A DNA stretch of 29,228 nt from Bacillota bacterium. Its GTDB lineage: Bacteria; Bacillota; Clostridia; Christensenellales; Aristaeellaceae. The stretch covers positions 1-29,228 of the forward strand of contig JAEZLW010000064.1 of the NCBI GenBank assembly GCA_023415145.1, given 5' to 3'. Under the pieces are notes generated by a model. The model ran no database searches. It was not told the DNA's origin and saw only the letters and a list, made by a program, of their open reading frames with translations. Position numbers and translations under genes: made by a program. The first letter of the stretch is position 1. Every line of letters starts with the position of its first letter. Below are positions 15,362-23,826 of this stretch, one piece after another.

Positions 15362-15988
15362 TTACATCTTCTGCACTGCCCTCAAAATTGCTTCAAACAC
15401 TAGCTTGCCAGCAACGGAGCCGCCATCGATCAAGCCGATGGCCTTGTCTCCGTAATAGGCGGCACGGCCATGCACCGCCTTCATGGCGGCCGTGCTTTCA
15501 GACCCTTCCCTGGATGCCTTTGCCGCTGCTTCCAGTGCGGGAACCGCTCCCAAAGAGGCATTTTCGCACAGTGCGCGCGCTGCCGGGTCCAAAGCGTCCA
15601 GTACGGTTTTTTCACCGGGCTTGGAATTGGCACGCTCCATGATCTTGGCAACGCCTGTTGTAAACGCCTCGCCCAGCAACGCTATGTCCGCGGTTTCGTG
15701 ACCTTTTAAAACCCTGGCCATGCCCATCATGCACAGGGACATGATGGTGCCAAGGGAGGAGGGTGCAGCTTCGTTGAATACTTTGCTGGCCCCGATGAGG
15801 AGCTTGCCAAGATCGGTTTCGGCACTTTCAAACACAAATTTAGAGGCGGCGGCAAAGCCCTCGGACATGGATATGCCCAAATCGCCGTCGCCGTTGCGCT
15901 GGTCCAGTTCAATCAGATACTGCCTGTTTGCGGCCATCGTATCGGAAATCTCCTGCATGGCAATTTTCAGGGTGTTCGCATCCAGCAT
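15362..15988 (-). CDS. dhaL: DhaL-type kinase subunit (DAK2, nucleotide-binding)
   Basis: The 208-aa protein has the DAK2 fold. The acidic Mg-nucleotide motif is LDQRNGDGDLGISM, with Asp29, Asp34 and Asp36 at the positions of the three metal-binding Asp of E. coli DhaL. Further family landmarks are SSLGTIMSLCMMGMA, GEKTVLDALDPAA, and the end GRAAYYGDKAIGLIDGGSVAG, close to the usual GRASYLGERSIGHQDPGA. In DhaKL enzymes this subunit holds ADP or ATP and passes phosphate to the substrate bound on DhaK. It starts 15 nt after dhaK (GGGAGGG upstream). No dhaM is nearby, so a PTS donor is either encoded elsewhere or the enzyme uses ATP directly. It is the last gene of the leftward operon. Confidence 0.9.
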   Translation of the reverse strand: MLDANTLKIAMQEISDTMAANRQYLIELDQRNGDGDLGISMSEGFAAASKFVFESAETDLGKLLIGASKVFNEAAPSSLGTIMSLCMMGMARVLKGHETADIALLGEAFTTGVAKIMERANSKPGEKTVLDALDPAARALCENASLGAVPALEAAAKASREGSESTAAMKAVHGRAAYYGDKAIGLIDGGSVAGKLVFEAILRAVQKM

Positions 15989-16003
15989 GTCCGTCCCTCC
16001 CTT

Positions 16004-17014
16004 TCAGATGTTTTCATTGGTGAAAAACGGTGTGCTGGCCGGGGCGCGCAATAGCGTTTCCAGTTCGTCGTCCAGCTGAAAGATTGTGACGGAAAGGCCG
16101 GCCATTTCCATGGAAGTGGCAAACTCTCCAATGTGCGGCATCACCAAACGAACGCCCTTTTCTGATAGCGTTTGATGAATGCGGCGGTATACGATCAGCA
16201 GCTCTTCCTTCGGCGTCGCACCCAGGCCGTTGACCATGACAGAAACGGTGCTGCCCGTGCTAAGCGGCATATCGGCCAATAGCTTGTCCATAATCACATC
16301 TGTGACTTCATCCGCGGTCATCATCTGGCGTACTTCAATGCCGGGCTCGCCATGGATGCCCATGCCGATTTCCATTTCGTTTTCACCAATCGCGAAAGTG
16401 GGCTTGCCTACCTCGGGCACGATGCAGGGGGAAAGCGCAATTCCCATCGTGCGGATATTGTCCAGCGCTTTCTGGGCAACGTCCGCCACCTCGTTAAGGG
16501 ACCGGCCCTGATCCGCCGCCGCACCGGCAATCTTGAAAGCATATACCATGCCTGCCACACCGCGCCGCCGTGCCGCTGAATCGCTGGGGGCTGAAGCAAC
16601 GTCGTCCTTCACACGGACAGTACGGGTTTTGATGTCATCCTCCAGTTCCACGGTTTCGCAGGCCATGTCGAAGTTCATGTTGTCCCCGCCATAGTTGCCG
16701 TACAGGCATAATACGCCGTTGCCGCGGTCACAGGCCTTGATGGTATCGGCCATCTTCTGGGCAGAAGGTGATGCAAACACATTGCCCACAGCGCAACCGT
16801 CCAGCATGCCACGGCCCACATAACCCAGAAACACCGGCAAATGACCGCTTCCGCCGCCGGTCACGATGCCCACCTTGCCTTCCCTTACCGGAGCATTGGT
16901 TAGGATGATGCGGCGGTCGCCATGATGCAATTTCAGCCGGTCGCCATAGGCCGCGATAATCCCATCCACAACCTCATCCACAAAATTCACCGGGTTATTG
17001 ATGATCTTTTTCAT
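16004..17014 (-). CDS. dhaK: DhaK-type kinase subunit (DAK1), divergent substrate-binding motif
   Basis: This 336-aa protein keeps the DAK1 layout: GGGSGHLP (53-60), GYVGRGMLDGCAVGNVFASPS (64-84), GNYGGDNMNF (106-115) and MGIHGEPG (218-225). His221 would hold the carbonyl substrate as a hemiaminal. His58 and Asp111 match the catalytic residues of E. coli DhaK. It differs from the glycerone kinases in GGGSGHLP versus GGGSGHEP and NYGGD versus NYTGD, which points to a subfamily for another short keto- or aldo-substrate (tetruloses are possible). AGGAGG lies 7 nt before the start. It sits between the GntR gene (53 nt upstream) and dhaL. In this operon it may phosphorylate a carbonyl product released from the imported compound; that is inference. 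Confidence 0.9.
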   Translation of the reverse strand: MKKIINNPVNFVDEVVDGIIAAYGDRLKLHHGDRRIILTNAPVREGKVGIVTGGGSGHLPVFLGYVGRGMLDGCAVGNVFASPSAQKMADTIKACDRGNGVLCLYGNYGGDNMNFDMACETVELEDDIKTRTVRVKDDVASAPSDSAARRRGVAGMVYAFKIAGAAADQGRSLNEVADVAQKALDNIRTMGIALSPCIVPEVGKPTFAIGENEMEIGMGIHGEPGIEVRQMMTADEVTDVIMDKLLADMPLSTGSTVSVMVNGLGATPKEELLIVYRRIHQTLSEKGVRLVMPHIGEFATSMEMAGLSVTIFQLDDELETLLRAPASTPFFTNENI

Positions 17015-17067
17015 GCTCGGTCCTCCTTCACACTTTTGAGCTTTCTTCTTGCAGTATCAGCTACCGG

Positions 17068-17694
17068 TCATAGCTTTATGCCAAACGAGTTGATGTCTTC
17101 CTCCAGCATACGGATGGCAAGGTTTAGATCTCCCCCCTGAAGCGCATGTGCTATACGCATATGCGTTTCGCTGTCGAAATGGAAGCGGACACGGTGCCAC
17201 TTGTCCCAGTAAAACTGTGCATATGCACGCTTTAGCATGGAAAGGCTTTGCTTGATCTGGCTGTAGCAGTAACGGTTGCCGCTAAGCGCCAGAAGCTGGA
17301 GATGGAACTTGGAGTTTTCGTCCCAGTCATCCCAAACATCATGGTCACCGTTGGCAATGACCTTTTGTGTAAACAGGACAAGATCTGAAAACTCTTCCGG
17401 GCTGGCTTTTTGAAAGATGATGGGGAGGCACTGGCATTCCACCATCACGCGGAATTGCAGTATGTTGCGTACGTCGCTTTCTGTCAGCGTTACAATTTCA
17501 TAACCATAGCGCGGAATGCTGCGCAGTACCTTTTCATTGCACAGCTCCACCAGCGCTTCGCGCACGACAGATTTACTTGTACCATATTTTTCCATGAGAT
17601 GGCGCTCACTCAATAATCCTTTGCTCCTGTACTCGCCCCTTATGATATCCTGAACGATATCATTGTGGATCATTTGTTTTGTGAACGGTTCCAT
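17068..17694 (-). CDS. GntR-family (FadR/FCD) regulator of the transport/catabolic operon
   Basis: This 208-aa protein has an N-terminal winged helix (IIRGEYRSKGLLSERHLMEKYGTSKSVVREALVEL, with the SKSVVREAL recognition motif near residues 40-48). An FCD domain follows (FRVMVECQCLPIIF, KFHLQLLALSGN, THMRIAHALQGGDLNLAIRMLEEDI) with His residues at usual metal positions. It is embedded between the cyuA-like gene (39 nt) and dhaK, so it is made from the operon it probably controls. The palindrome TGGTCGACCA in the promoter spacer at 24627-24636 fits the GTM-N0/1-KAC pattern of this subfamily. The effector is likely the imported substrate or an intermediate. Confidence 0.92.
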   Translation of the reverse strand: MEPFTKQMIHNDIVQDIIRGEYRSKGLLSERHLMEKYGTSKSVVREALVELCNEKVLRSIPRYGYEIVTLTESDVRNILQFRVMVECQCLPIIFQKASPEEFSDLVLFTQKVIANGDHDVWDDWDENSKFHLQLLALSGNRYCYSQIKQSLSMLKRAYAQFYWDKWHRVRFHFDSETHMRIAHALQGGDLNLAIRMLEEDINSFGIKL

Positions 17695-17733
17695 GTTTGT
17701 TTTACTATCCCTTCTTGTATGGTGTATGCTTCA

Positions 17734-19023
17734 TCAGTCGCTGAGCATGATATCCAGAATTTCGGAGTCGGTGGATCTCATTCCTTCACGGCCCATTTGA
17801 CCTACGGCGCGAATGGTTTTTTCTACATCAGACCTTACCAACCCTTCTCCCGGGGCGAATACGCCGCCGTTTCGCTGCAGCTCAAACGCCATGAAAGCAG
17901 CGTCCAGCGCAGATGCAATCTTGGCTGCACAGGAAGGCTTTGCACCGTCACAGACCATGCCGCCAATCGTGGCGATGGTGTTGGTGATGGTGTTCGCGAT
18001 GGTATCATAACCATCGCCGCAAAGGTAGGCAATGCCGCACACCGCACCGCAGGCGGCGCTGGTCGCTCCGCAATAAGCAGACAAGTTTCCCAAAAAGCGT
18101 TTCTGATGAATAGAGATCAGGTTGGAAACAATCAGCGCACGCAGCAGCTTATCATGGCTGACATTCATTTCCCTGGCGTATTCGATGACCGGCATGGACA
18201 CGGTGATACCCTGATTGCCGCTGCCGGAATTGATGACTACCGGCATGGGACAGCCACTCATGCGTGCATCGGAACCGGCGGCCGCCACAGCCCGGGCACG
18301 TATGGTCAGGTCACTGGCGCCATACCTGCTCATCAGCGCCTTGCCAACCCGCACGCCATAATCGTTTTTCAGCCCTTCCATGGAAATGCGGGAATTGTTT
18401 TCGATCTGCAACTCCAGAGGTCCACGAACCAGGTCAAGGTCCGCCTCATCCGCGAAGGCCAGTATGCCCTCTACGCTGAGTAGTTCCTTCAGGCGGTAAA
18501 GCTCCTGCGCGGCCTGCGGGTTTTGAACCGGTGCGTCGGCGGAAAAAAGAAGCACTCCATCCTTTTCGATGCGGACGATGTGTGTGTGGCTGCCCATGAT
18601 TTCGACTGCTGCGCTGTGCTGTCCGGCCTGCATAAACACTTCGATATGCAGATTATCGCAGCCTATCATCACTTCGCAGCGGCAATAGTCTTTATCTTTT
18701 AAAAGCTCTATCACCTTTTCCCGGTCCTTAAGGCTTGCTCCTGCAATCACTTCCAGTCCTTTGTCCGGATCACCTCCCACAGCACCCAGCACCGCTGCCA
18801 CATCGATGCCTTTCATCCCGCCGCTGTTGGGGACCACAACGCCTTTGACGTTTTTTACGATATTGCCGCTGCAGGATACGCGGATCTTCTCAGGAAGCTG
18901 CCCAAGGATACGCGCTGCTTTTGCGCTGCAGTAGGCGATAGCAATAGGTTCAGTGCAGCCCATTGCCGCAATCAGTTCGGAATGAATAATCTGTACATAG
19001 GCATCGTACGTTGCTTTATCCAT
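17734..19023 (-). CDS. cyuA: CyuA/YhaM-type L-cysteine desulfidase (serine dehydratase alpha-like, UPF0597)
   Basis: The 429-aa protein matches the UPF0597 family from end to end. It has GCTEPIAIAYCSAKA (22-36, Cys23), VVVPNSGGMKGIDVAAVLG (62-80), NSGSGNQGITVSMPVI (265-280), a Cys-rich stretch LSAYCGATSAACGAVCGIAYLCG (315-336) and GGMVCDGAKPSCAAKIASALDAA (354-376). The family splits L-cysteine to pyruvate, ammonia and sulfide using an oxygen-labile [4Fe-4S] cluster; Cys23 and cysteines of the 318-365 region are the probable ligands. Relatives act on serine-like amino acids, so the exact substrate is open. It lies 46 nt after livF and 39 nt before the GntR gene. With the thiazoline-carboxylate hydrolase relative at the operon head, a role in degrading a cysteine-type product is plausible. 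Confidence 0.88.
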   Translation of the reverse strand: MDKATYDAYVQIIHSELIAAMGCTEPIAIAYCSAKAARILGQLPEKIRVSCSGNIVKNVKGVVVPNSGGMKGIDVAAVLGAVGGDPDKGLEVIAGASLKDREKVIELLKDKDYCRCEVMIGCDNLHIEVFMQAGQHSAAVEIMGSHTHIVRIEKDGVLLFSADAPVQNPQAAQELYRLKELLSVEGILAFADEADLDLVRGPLELQIENNSRISMEGLKNDYGVRVGKALMSRYGASDLTIRARAVAAAGSDARMSGCPMPVVINSGSGNQGITVSMPVIEYAREMNVSHDKLLRALIVSNLISIHQKRFLGNLSAYCGATSAACGAVCGIAYLCGDGYDTIANTITNTIATIGGMVCDGAKPSCAAKIASALDAAFMAFELQRNGGVFAPGEGLVRSDVEKTIRAVGQMGREGMRSTDSEILDIMLSD

Positions 19024-19069
19024 ATTATCGCCTTTTCCATTGCTTTATTAATCAATTTCCCCATAGAAG

Positions 19070-19792
19070 CTACACGCCCAGGTAAGCCCGCTTCACTTCA
19101 GGATTAATCAGCAGCTCCTTGCCGCTGCCGGTGATGGTAACACGTCCCGTTTCCAGCACATACCCCCGGTCGGCAATGGACAGAGCCATGGAAGCGTTTT
19201 GCTCAATCAAAAGAACCGTCTTGCCTTTTTCCCGGATCTTTGCAATAAGTTCAAAGATTTCTTCCACGATGATGGGAGCCAGGCCAAGGGAAGGCTCATC
19301 CAGCATGACCAGATCCGGGTCCATCATCAGCGATCTTGCAATCGCCAGCATTTGTTGCTCACCGCCGGACAGGCTTCCGCCAGGCTGCTTGGTTCTTTCC
19401 TTGAGGCGGGGGAACAATTCATAGGTTTCCTCGGCCAATTCTGCGATTCGCTGCTTGCTCAATTTTGGATGACCGAAGGTACCGGCGATCAGGTTTTCAT
19501 ACACGGTGAGCTGCGGAAAGATTTTGCGCCCTTCCGGCACATGGCTGATGCCCAGCTTCACGATCTTGTCGGGTGCTTTTTTTGTGATATCCTCCGAGCG
19601 GAAGGTGATTTTTCCGCTTGCTTTTTCTACAAGATTGGAGATGGACATCAGCGTTGTTGTCTTGCCGGCGCCATTGCCGCCGATGAGCGTGATGATCTCA
19701 CCCTCATTCACCTCGATGCTTACGTTGTTCAGCGCATTGATGTAGCCATAATAGACGGTCAGGTTTTCCACTGTCAGAATTGGCTTACTCAT
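19070..19792 (-). CDS. livF: Branched-chain-type amino acid ABC transporter ATPase LivF
   Basis: This 240-aa ABC ATPase has Walker A GGNGAGKTT (38-46), the HVPEGRKIFPQLTVYENL segment typical of LivF, signature LSGGEQQMLAIARSLM, Walker B VMLDEPSLGLAP and switch His region replaced by LIEQNAS as usual for LivF. It pairs with LivG on the cytoplasmic side of the LivHM permease. Its start overlaps the livG stop by 4 nt (19789-19792). The liv names describe the transporter family; family members import many amino acids, peptides, urea or amides, so the substrate here is not fixed by sequence. Confidence 0.96.
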   Translation of the reverse strand: MSKPILTVENLTVYYGYINALNNVSIEVNEGEIITLIGGNGAGKTTTLMSISNLVEKASGKITFRSEDITKKAPDKIVKLGISHVPEGRKIFPQLTVYENLIAGTFGHPKLSKQRIAELAEETYELFPRLKERTKQPGGSLSGGEQQMLAIARSLMMDPDLVMLDEPSLGLAPIIVEEIFELIAKIREKGKTVLLIEQNASMALSIADRGYVLETGRVTITGSGKELLINPEVKRAYLGV

Positions 19793-20598
19793 CGAATCGC
19801 CTCCCCAGCTATCATGCCCTTGCCGAAATAGGCGCTTTGCACTTCCGGATTCGATTTCACTTGTGCAGGCGTGCCTTCCATGATCTTCTGGCCAAAGTTC
19901 AATACCAGAATGCGGTTGCAGGAATTCATCACAAACTTCATATCATGCTCAATCACGGCGATGGTGTAGCCATCTGCGTTCAGTGCTTTGATAAATTCCA
20001 TCAGGGATTGTGTTTCCAAAGGGTTCATGCCGGCAGCCGGCTCATCCAGCAAAAGAATTTTGGGGTCCAGTGCCAATGCACGGGCAATTTCCACCTTGCG
20101 CTGCATGCCATAGGAGAGGTTACCGGCCAAAATGTCACGGCTGTCATACAGGCCGATTCTTTTTAGTATTTCCAGGCTCTTTTGCTCGGTAAAGCTTTCG
20201 GCCTGCCTGAAGGTTTTCGTGTGGAAAATGGCGTCCGCCATACTGGTTTTCGTTTTGATATGGCAGCCGATTTTGACGTTTTCAAGCACGGTCATGAACT
20301 TGAAAAGTTGCAGGTTTTGAAAGGTTCGGGCAATTCGCTTTTGCGCCACATGCTCCGGGCTCAGGGCGGTGATATCCTCCCCGGCAAAGAATATTTTTCC
20401 TTTTGTTGGCGTAAAGATGCCGGTGCAGATATTAAAGAAAGTGGTCTTTCCAGCCCCGTTGGGGCCGATGATGCCGAAGATGTCACCTGGGAATATTTTC
20501 ATATCCACGTTTTCTACGGCTTTGAGTCCGCCGAAATACTTGCATATGCCCTGTGCCTCAAGAAGCGGGGAAACCCCGGCTGCAGTTTGCTCAGACAT
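19789..20598 (-). CDS. livG: Branched-chain-type amino acid ABC transporter ATPase LivG
   Basis: The frame is open further upstream, but the ATG at 20598 follows GGAGGAG and gives the normal N-terminus (269 aa). Features are Walker A GPNGAGKTT (45-53), the LivG hallmark RIARTFQNLQLFKFMTVLENV, signature LSYGMQRKVEIARALA, Walker B LLLDEPAAGMNP and switch VIEHDMKFVM. The long insertion between Q-loop and signature is typical for LivG. It overlaps livM by 8 nt and livF by 4 nt, so the four permease genes are translationally coupled. Confidence 0.96.
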   Translation of the reverse strand: MSEQTAAGVSPLLEAQGICKYFGGLKAVENVDMKIFPGDIFGIIGPNGAGKTTFFNICTGIFTPTKGKIFFAGEDITALSPEHVAQKRIARTFQNLQLFKFMTVLENVKIGCHIKTKTSMADAIFHTKTFRQAESFTEQKSLEILKRIGLYDSRDILAGNLSYGMQRKVEIARALALDPKILLLDEPAAGMNPLETQSLMEFIKALNADGYTIAVIEHDMKFVMNSCNRILVLNFGQKIMEGTPAQVKSNPEVQSAYFGKGMIAGEAIR

Positions 20599-21613
20599 GT
20601 TCTGCCGCTCCTCCTTTCCGGGCTGCTTCGCGCTTGACCTGGTTTGATTTGCGTTTGATCTTGCCGCCGGCAAGCACGGAGCGGGATGCGCCTGCAATGC
20701 CTTGCGGGCGCAGCCACATCATCAATATGATGATGGCAGCGTAGATGACGTAACGCCAATTCTCCAGGAACCGAAGCGATTCCGTGAGCACGGTCACGAT
20801 CATGCTGCCGACGATGGGGCCGACCAGCGTTCCCTGACCGCCGATGACGATCATGGCCAATACGTTAAAGCCCGTATCCGTAGAAAATTGGGAAGCTTCG
20901 ATGTAATTGACAAACGGGGCGTACGCACCGCCGATCACACCTGCCCAAAAGGCTCCGTACATAAAGATCAGCGACTTATAGAAGCTGGTTTGCACACCCA
21001 GGGATTTGGCCGCGATCTGATCTTCACGGATGGAGATCCATGCACGGCCAATGCGGGAATTCAGCACGCGGTGCGTGATGAACAGAAACAGGACACCGAT
21101 CACAAGGAAGATAAAATAGTAGTACTTGGGACGGAACGTATCCAGCCCGAACAGCCACGGATAAGGGATGTTCTTGATCCCCAGCGAGCCGCCTGTGACA
21201 GGCTCCCATGTCTGAGCAATAATGCGGATGATCTCGGAAGCACCAAGCGTGACGATGGATAGATAGATGCCCTGCAATTTCAGCGTGGGCAGGGAAACAA
21301 CCAGCCCCACCAGAGCGGCTGCAATACCGCAAACCGGCAGCAGCAGCCAGAAGTCCATTGAGAAGCGGGTGGACAGAATCGCACAGGTATATGCGCCTAT
21401 GGCAAAGAACCCGGCCTGGCCCAAGCAGGTCTGTCCGCTGTATCCGTTGATTGCGTTAAGGGAGCCGGCCAGTGTTGCATACATCAGGATATTGCAGGCA
21501 TAGCGCACATACAATGCCTTGGTGATCACAAAAGGAAGGGCACACAGCAAGGCGAAAAGCAAAAGAAGAAGGAGGACCTTGTACCGGCGGTAATAATCAT
21601 TGATTCTGCTCAT
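20591..21613 (-). CDS. livM: Branched-chain-type amino acid ABC permease LivM
   Basis: The frame runs open far upstream into livH, but the true start is the ATG at 21613, which overlaps the livH stop (ATGA, 21610-21613). The 340-aa protein has about nine to ten hydrophobic segments. It carries the family sequence LNAINGYSGQTCLGQAGFFAIGAYTCAIL (residues ~45-75), the FKLQGIYLSIVTLGASEI-type segment and the cytoplasmic EAA-like loop RIGRAWISIREDQIAAKSLGV (~215-235). The C-terminus is basic (KIKRKSNQVKREAARKGG). It forms the transmembrane channel with LivH. Confidence 0.95.
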   Translation of the reverse strand: MSRINDYYRRYKVLLLLLLFALLCALPFVITKALYVRYACNILMYATLAGSLNAINGYSGQTCLGQAGFFAIGAYTCAILSTRFSMDFWLLLPVCGIAAALVGLVVSLPTLKLQGIYLSIVTLGASEIIRIIAQTWEPVTGGSLGIKNIPYPWLFGLDTFRPKYYYFIFLVIGVLFLFITHRVLNSRIGRAWISIREDQIAAKSLGVQTSFYKSLIFMYGAFWAGVIGGAYAPFVNYIEASQFSTDTGFNVLAMIVIGGQGTLVGPIVGSMIVTVLTESLRFLENWRYVIYAAIIILMMWLRPQGIAGASRSVLAGGKIKRKSNQVKREAARKGGAAEHV

Positions 21614-22497
21614 ACCCTGCTCCCTTTCTTTGCCGCAAATCCCGCTGGACGGAGGATCAGCATCAGAATCAGAAAGCCGAAGGCAAACACGTCGCGGAAG
21701 GTAGCGGAGCTGATGGTAATGCCAAGATTTTCGATGATGCCGATGCACAATCCGCCCAGCGCGGAGAACCTTAAATCCACCAGTCCGCCCAGCACGGAGG
21801 CGGAAAATGCCTTCATGCTGAAATTGCCCCAGATGGTGGATGAGACTGCATAATAGTAAATGGATAGCAGAATACCGGCGATGCCGCCAAAACCGCAGCC
21901 GATGCAATTGCCGAGCATGGCGGTGCGCTTGACGTTGATGCCCATCAAATAGGCTGCCTGCTTGTTCTGGCTTACGGCACGCAGTGCCACGCCCCACCGG
22001 GTGCGGTTAAAAAACAACGTGAGGCTGATTGCAAAGAACACCACCAGCAGCATGACAACAATCTGCAAAAGCTTAAAATCCACAGACACAGAACCGAGCT
22101 GCAAGGTATAGGTTGCATTATTGATGATATTGATGACCGGTTTGGTTTCCGGACCGAATACGATTTGAACCAGGTTCTTCATCAGCATGCTGAACCCAAT
22201 GGTACACAGAAGGGAAATATGCCTCGGAGCATTGAAGAATCTCTCATAACAAACCTTATAAACGACAATGCCCAGCACGAAGGAGCTAGCAAAAGCCACG
22301 AAAATGGCCAACGGCAGATTGTTGCCAAAAAACTGAAAACTGTAAAAGGCGCCAAAGGCTCCTATCATCATGATTTCGCCGTATGTAAATGTCACCATGC
22401 CAACGACACCTACAATGACCGAATACCCGATGGCCATCAGTGCATAGATTGAACCCTGACAAATCCCGTTGACGAGCTGATTGAGAAAATATTCCAT
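21610..22497 (-). CDS. livH: Branched-chain-type amino acid ABC permease LivH
   Basis: The 295-aa membrane protein starts MEYFLNQLVNGICQGSIYALMAIGYSVIVGV, the classic LivH N-terminus. It has about eight hydrophobic helices and the conserved loop TRWGVALRAVSQNKQAAYLMGINV (~170-193), which contacts the ATPases. ILSIYYYAVSSTIW and ASVLGGLVDLRFSALGGLCIGIIENLG follow, as in LivH. GAGGAGG precedes the ATG. It is separated from livK by about 100 bp containing a strong terminator-like hairpin, so it is probably expressed at a lower level than the binding protein. Confidence 0.95.
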   Translation of the reverse strand: MEYFLNQLVNGICQGSIYALMAIGYSVIVGVVGMVTFTYGEIMMIGAFGAFYSFQFFGNNLPLAIFVAFASSFVLGIVVYKVCYERFFNAPRHISLLCTIGFSMLMKNLVQIVFGPETKPVINIINNATYTLQLGSVSVDFKLLQIVVMLLVVFFAISLTLFFNRTRWGVALRAVSQNKQAAYLMGINVKRTAMLGNCIGCGFGGIAGILLSIYYYAVSSTIWGNFSMKAFSASVLGGLVDLRFSALGGLCIGIIENLGITISSATFRDVFAFGFLILMLILRPAGFAAKKGSRV

Positions 22498-22539
22498 AGT
22501 GCCTCCTCCGATGCTAAGAAAGAGGATTCCATCGGGATA

Positions 22540-22579
22540 TAAAATCAGGAGCGGGCGGGATGTTCCGCCCGCTCCTGAT
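22540..22579 (-). terminator. Intercistronic terminator/attenuator between livK and livH
   Basis: ATCAGGAGCGGGCGG (22544-22558) and CCGCCCGCTCCTGAT (22565-22579) form a perfect 15-bp stem. On the minus strand it is followed by TTTTATAT. Partial read-through would give more binding protein than permease; it may also protect the livK mRNA end. Confidence 0.8.
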
Positions 22580-22601
22580 CATTAAAATGGTATTAAAGGC
22601 G

Positions 22602-23744
22602 TTATTCTTTTCCGTAGCCGAATCCCTCAAGAACCTTCCAGCTTCCGTCCACCACGCCGCAGATCATGTAATCGCGGGTGATGTCGCCGGCAGCCTCAAA
22701 CTTGATGCGCCCGGTCAGGCCGGTCATTTCAATGCTCAGAAGGGCGTCCTTGATGGCTTCGCGGGTGACTTCGCCATCGCCGATAAATTCGATGGCAGCC
22801 TTGATCAGATAAGCGGTGTCATAGGCGCAGGCCGGATGAACGGTGGGCTGGAAGCCGGCCAGCGAGAAGAACTTGTCTTTCCACTGTGTGAGTTCTGCAT
22901 TCTCGGCATCAAAGAAGAACGGGGAGGTCACGATCAGGTTGTTGGGATTAATCAGCTGCTTCACGATCTGTTCGGAGGTGCCTGGTCCCAAGGAAACATG
23001 CTTGACATCCCAGCCGGCAGAATCAGCCGCGTTGAAAATGGCGGAAACCGGCAAGCCCTGATCCATCACGACGAGAACTTCGGGGTTCGATGCCTTTACC
23101 TTGGTAATGATGGAGCTGAAATCCGTTTCATCGGACTTGTACTTTTCTTCGGTCACTACAAGGCCTTCCACGTCGGCCTGCTTTTTGAAGTTGTTGAAAG
23201 CGGCCATGCCCCAGTCGCTGTCTACGCGGATCACTGCAACATTGGTTACGCCCAGATACTTTTTCAATACGTACTTGGCCAGGAACGGAGCTTCCACATC
23301 CTGACGGCCCATAACGGAGAAGCAGAAGGGGCTCATCCCGGCATAATCCGGAGCGGAGGCCGTGGGGGAAAGCTGGACAATGCCGTAGCGGTCAACGATG
23401 GGGGCATTGGCCTTGCAGGCGCCGGAGGAGAAATCGCCCAGGATCGCCATGATTTCTTCATCCTCGGCATACGCCGTCGCCATGGTCGAACTGACCACCG
23501 GGTCGCCTTGGGTATCCTTCACTTCAATGGAAAGCTGATAACCATTGGCACCGCCATTGGCATTAATTTCATCGATAGCCATCTGCCAGGCGATCTGAAA
23601 GCCCTTGCCATACTCGGCATAATTGCCGGTCAAGGGGGCGAGTCCACCCAGTTTGATGGTTCCCTTGCTTTCCGCCGAGGCGGGAATCAAGGCCAGCGTG
23701 AGGAGCATGATGATGGTTAGGAACAGTGCAGTAAATTTTTTCAT
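22602..23744 (-). CDS. livK: ABC transporter substrate-binding protein, LivK type (Peripla_BP_6)
   Basis: The ATG at 23744 has AGGAG 8 nt upstream and opens a signal peptide (MKKFTALFLTIIMLLTLALIPASA-ES); codons further upstream are non-coding in character. The 380-aa protein has the type I periplasmic-binding fold: IKLGGLAPLTGNYAEYGKGFQIAWQMAIDEINANGG, DPVVSSTMATAYAEDEEIMAILGDFSSG, and later DWGMAAFNNFKKQADVEGLVVTEEKY, DFSSIITKVKASNPEVLVVM and VHPACAYDTAYLIKAA. It delivers substrate to LivHMGF. Oddly for a Gram-positive, no lipobox Cys is present at the cleavage site, so how it stays at the membrane is unclear. It is 82 nt downstream of the hydrolase-like gene. Confidence 0.94.
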   Translation of the reverse strand: MKKFTALFLTIIMLLTLALIPASAESKGTIKLGGLAPLTGNYAEYGKGFQIAWQMAIDEINANGGANGYQLSIEVKDTQGDPVVSSTMATAYAEDEEIMAILGDFSSGACKANAPIVDRYGIVQLSPTASAPDYAGMSPFCFSVMGRQDVEAPFLAKYVLKKYLGVTNVAVIRVDSDWGMAAFNNFKKQADVEGLVVTEEKYKSDETDFSSIITKVKASNPEVLVVMDQGLPVSAIFNAADSAGWDVKHVSLGPGTSEQIVKQLINPNNLIVTSPFFFDAENAELTQWKDKFFSLAGFQPTVHPACAYDTAYLIKAAIEFIGDGEVTREAIKDALLSIEMTGLTGRIKFEAAGDITRDYMICGVVDGSWKVLEGFGYGKE

Positions 23745-23826
23745 GGTAGCCTCTCCTTTCATTGGAACCCCCATTGTATTTTCATACACAGCGTTGCTGC
23801 TGTGAATGTTTCCTGAACCCCTGGTG

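Noticed and set aside
17665..18483. Rightward open frame of 272 codons antisense to cyuA
   Set aside because: No start signals, no domain; CyuA is recognised across its whole length on the minus strand.
21614..21997. N-terminal extension of the livM frame
   Set aside because: It lies within livH in another frame; the ATG at 21613 with the ATGA overlap gives the normal LivM N-terminus.
22560..23720. Long rightward open frame (386 codons) antisense to livK
   Set aside because: It mirrors the third-position bias of livK, crosses the livK/livH terminator hairpin, and has no domain or ribosome binding site; livK is certain on the other strand.
23783..23808. Terminator between the hydrolase-like gene and livK
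   Set aside because: A 10-bp stem with one mismatch (core CACAGC/GCTGTG) exists but is not followed by a T-run on the transcribed strand, so it is at most an mRNA hairpin.
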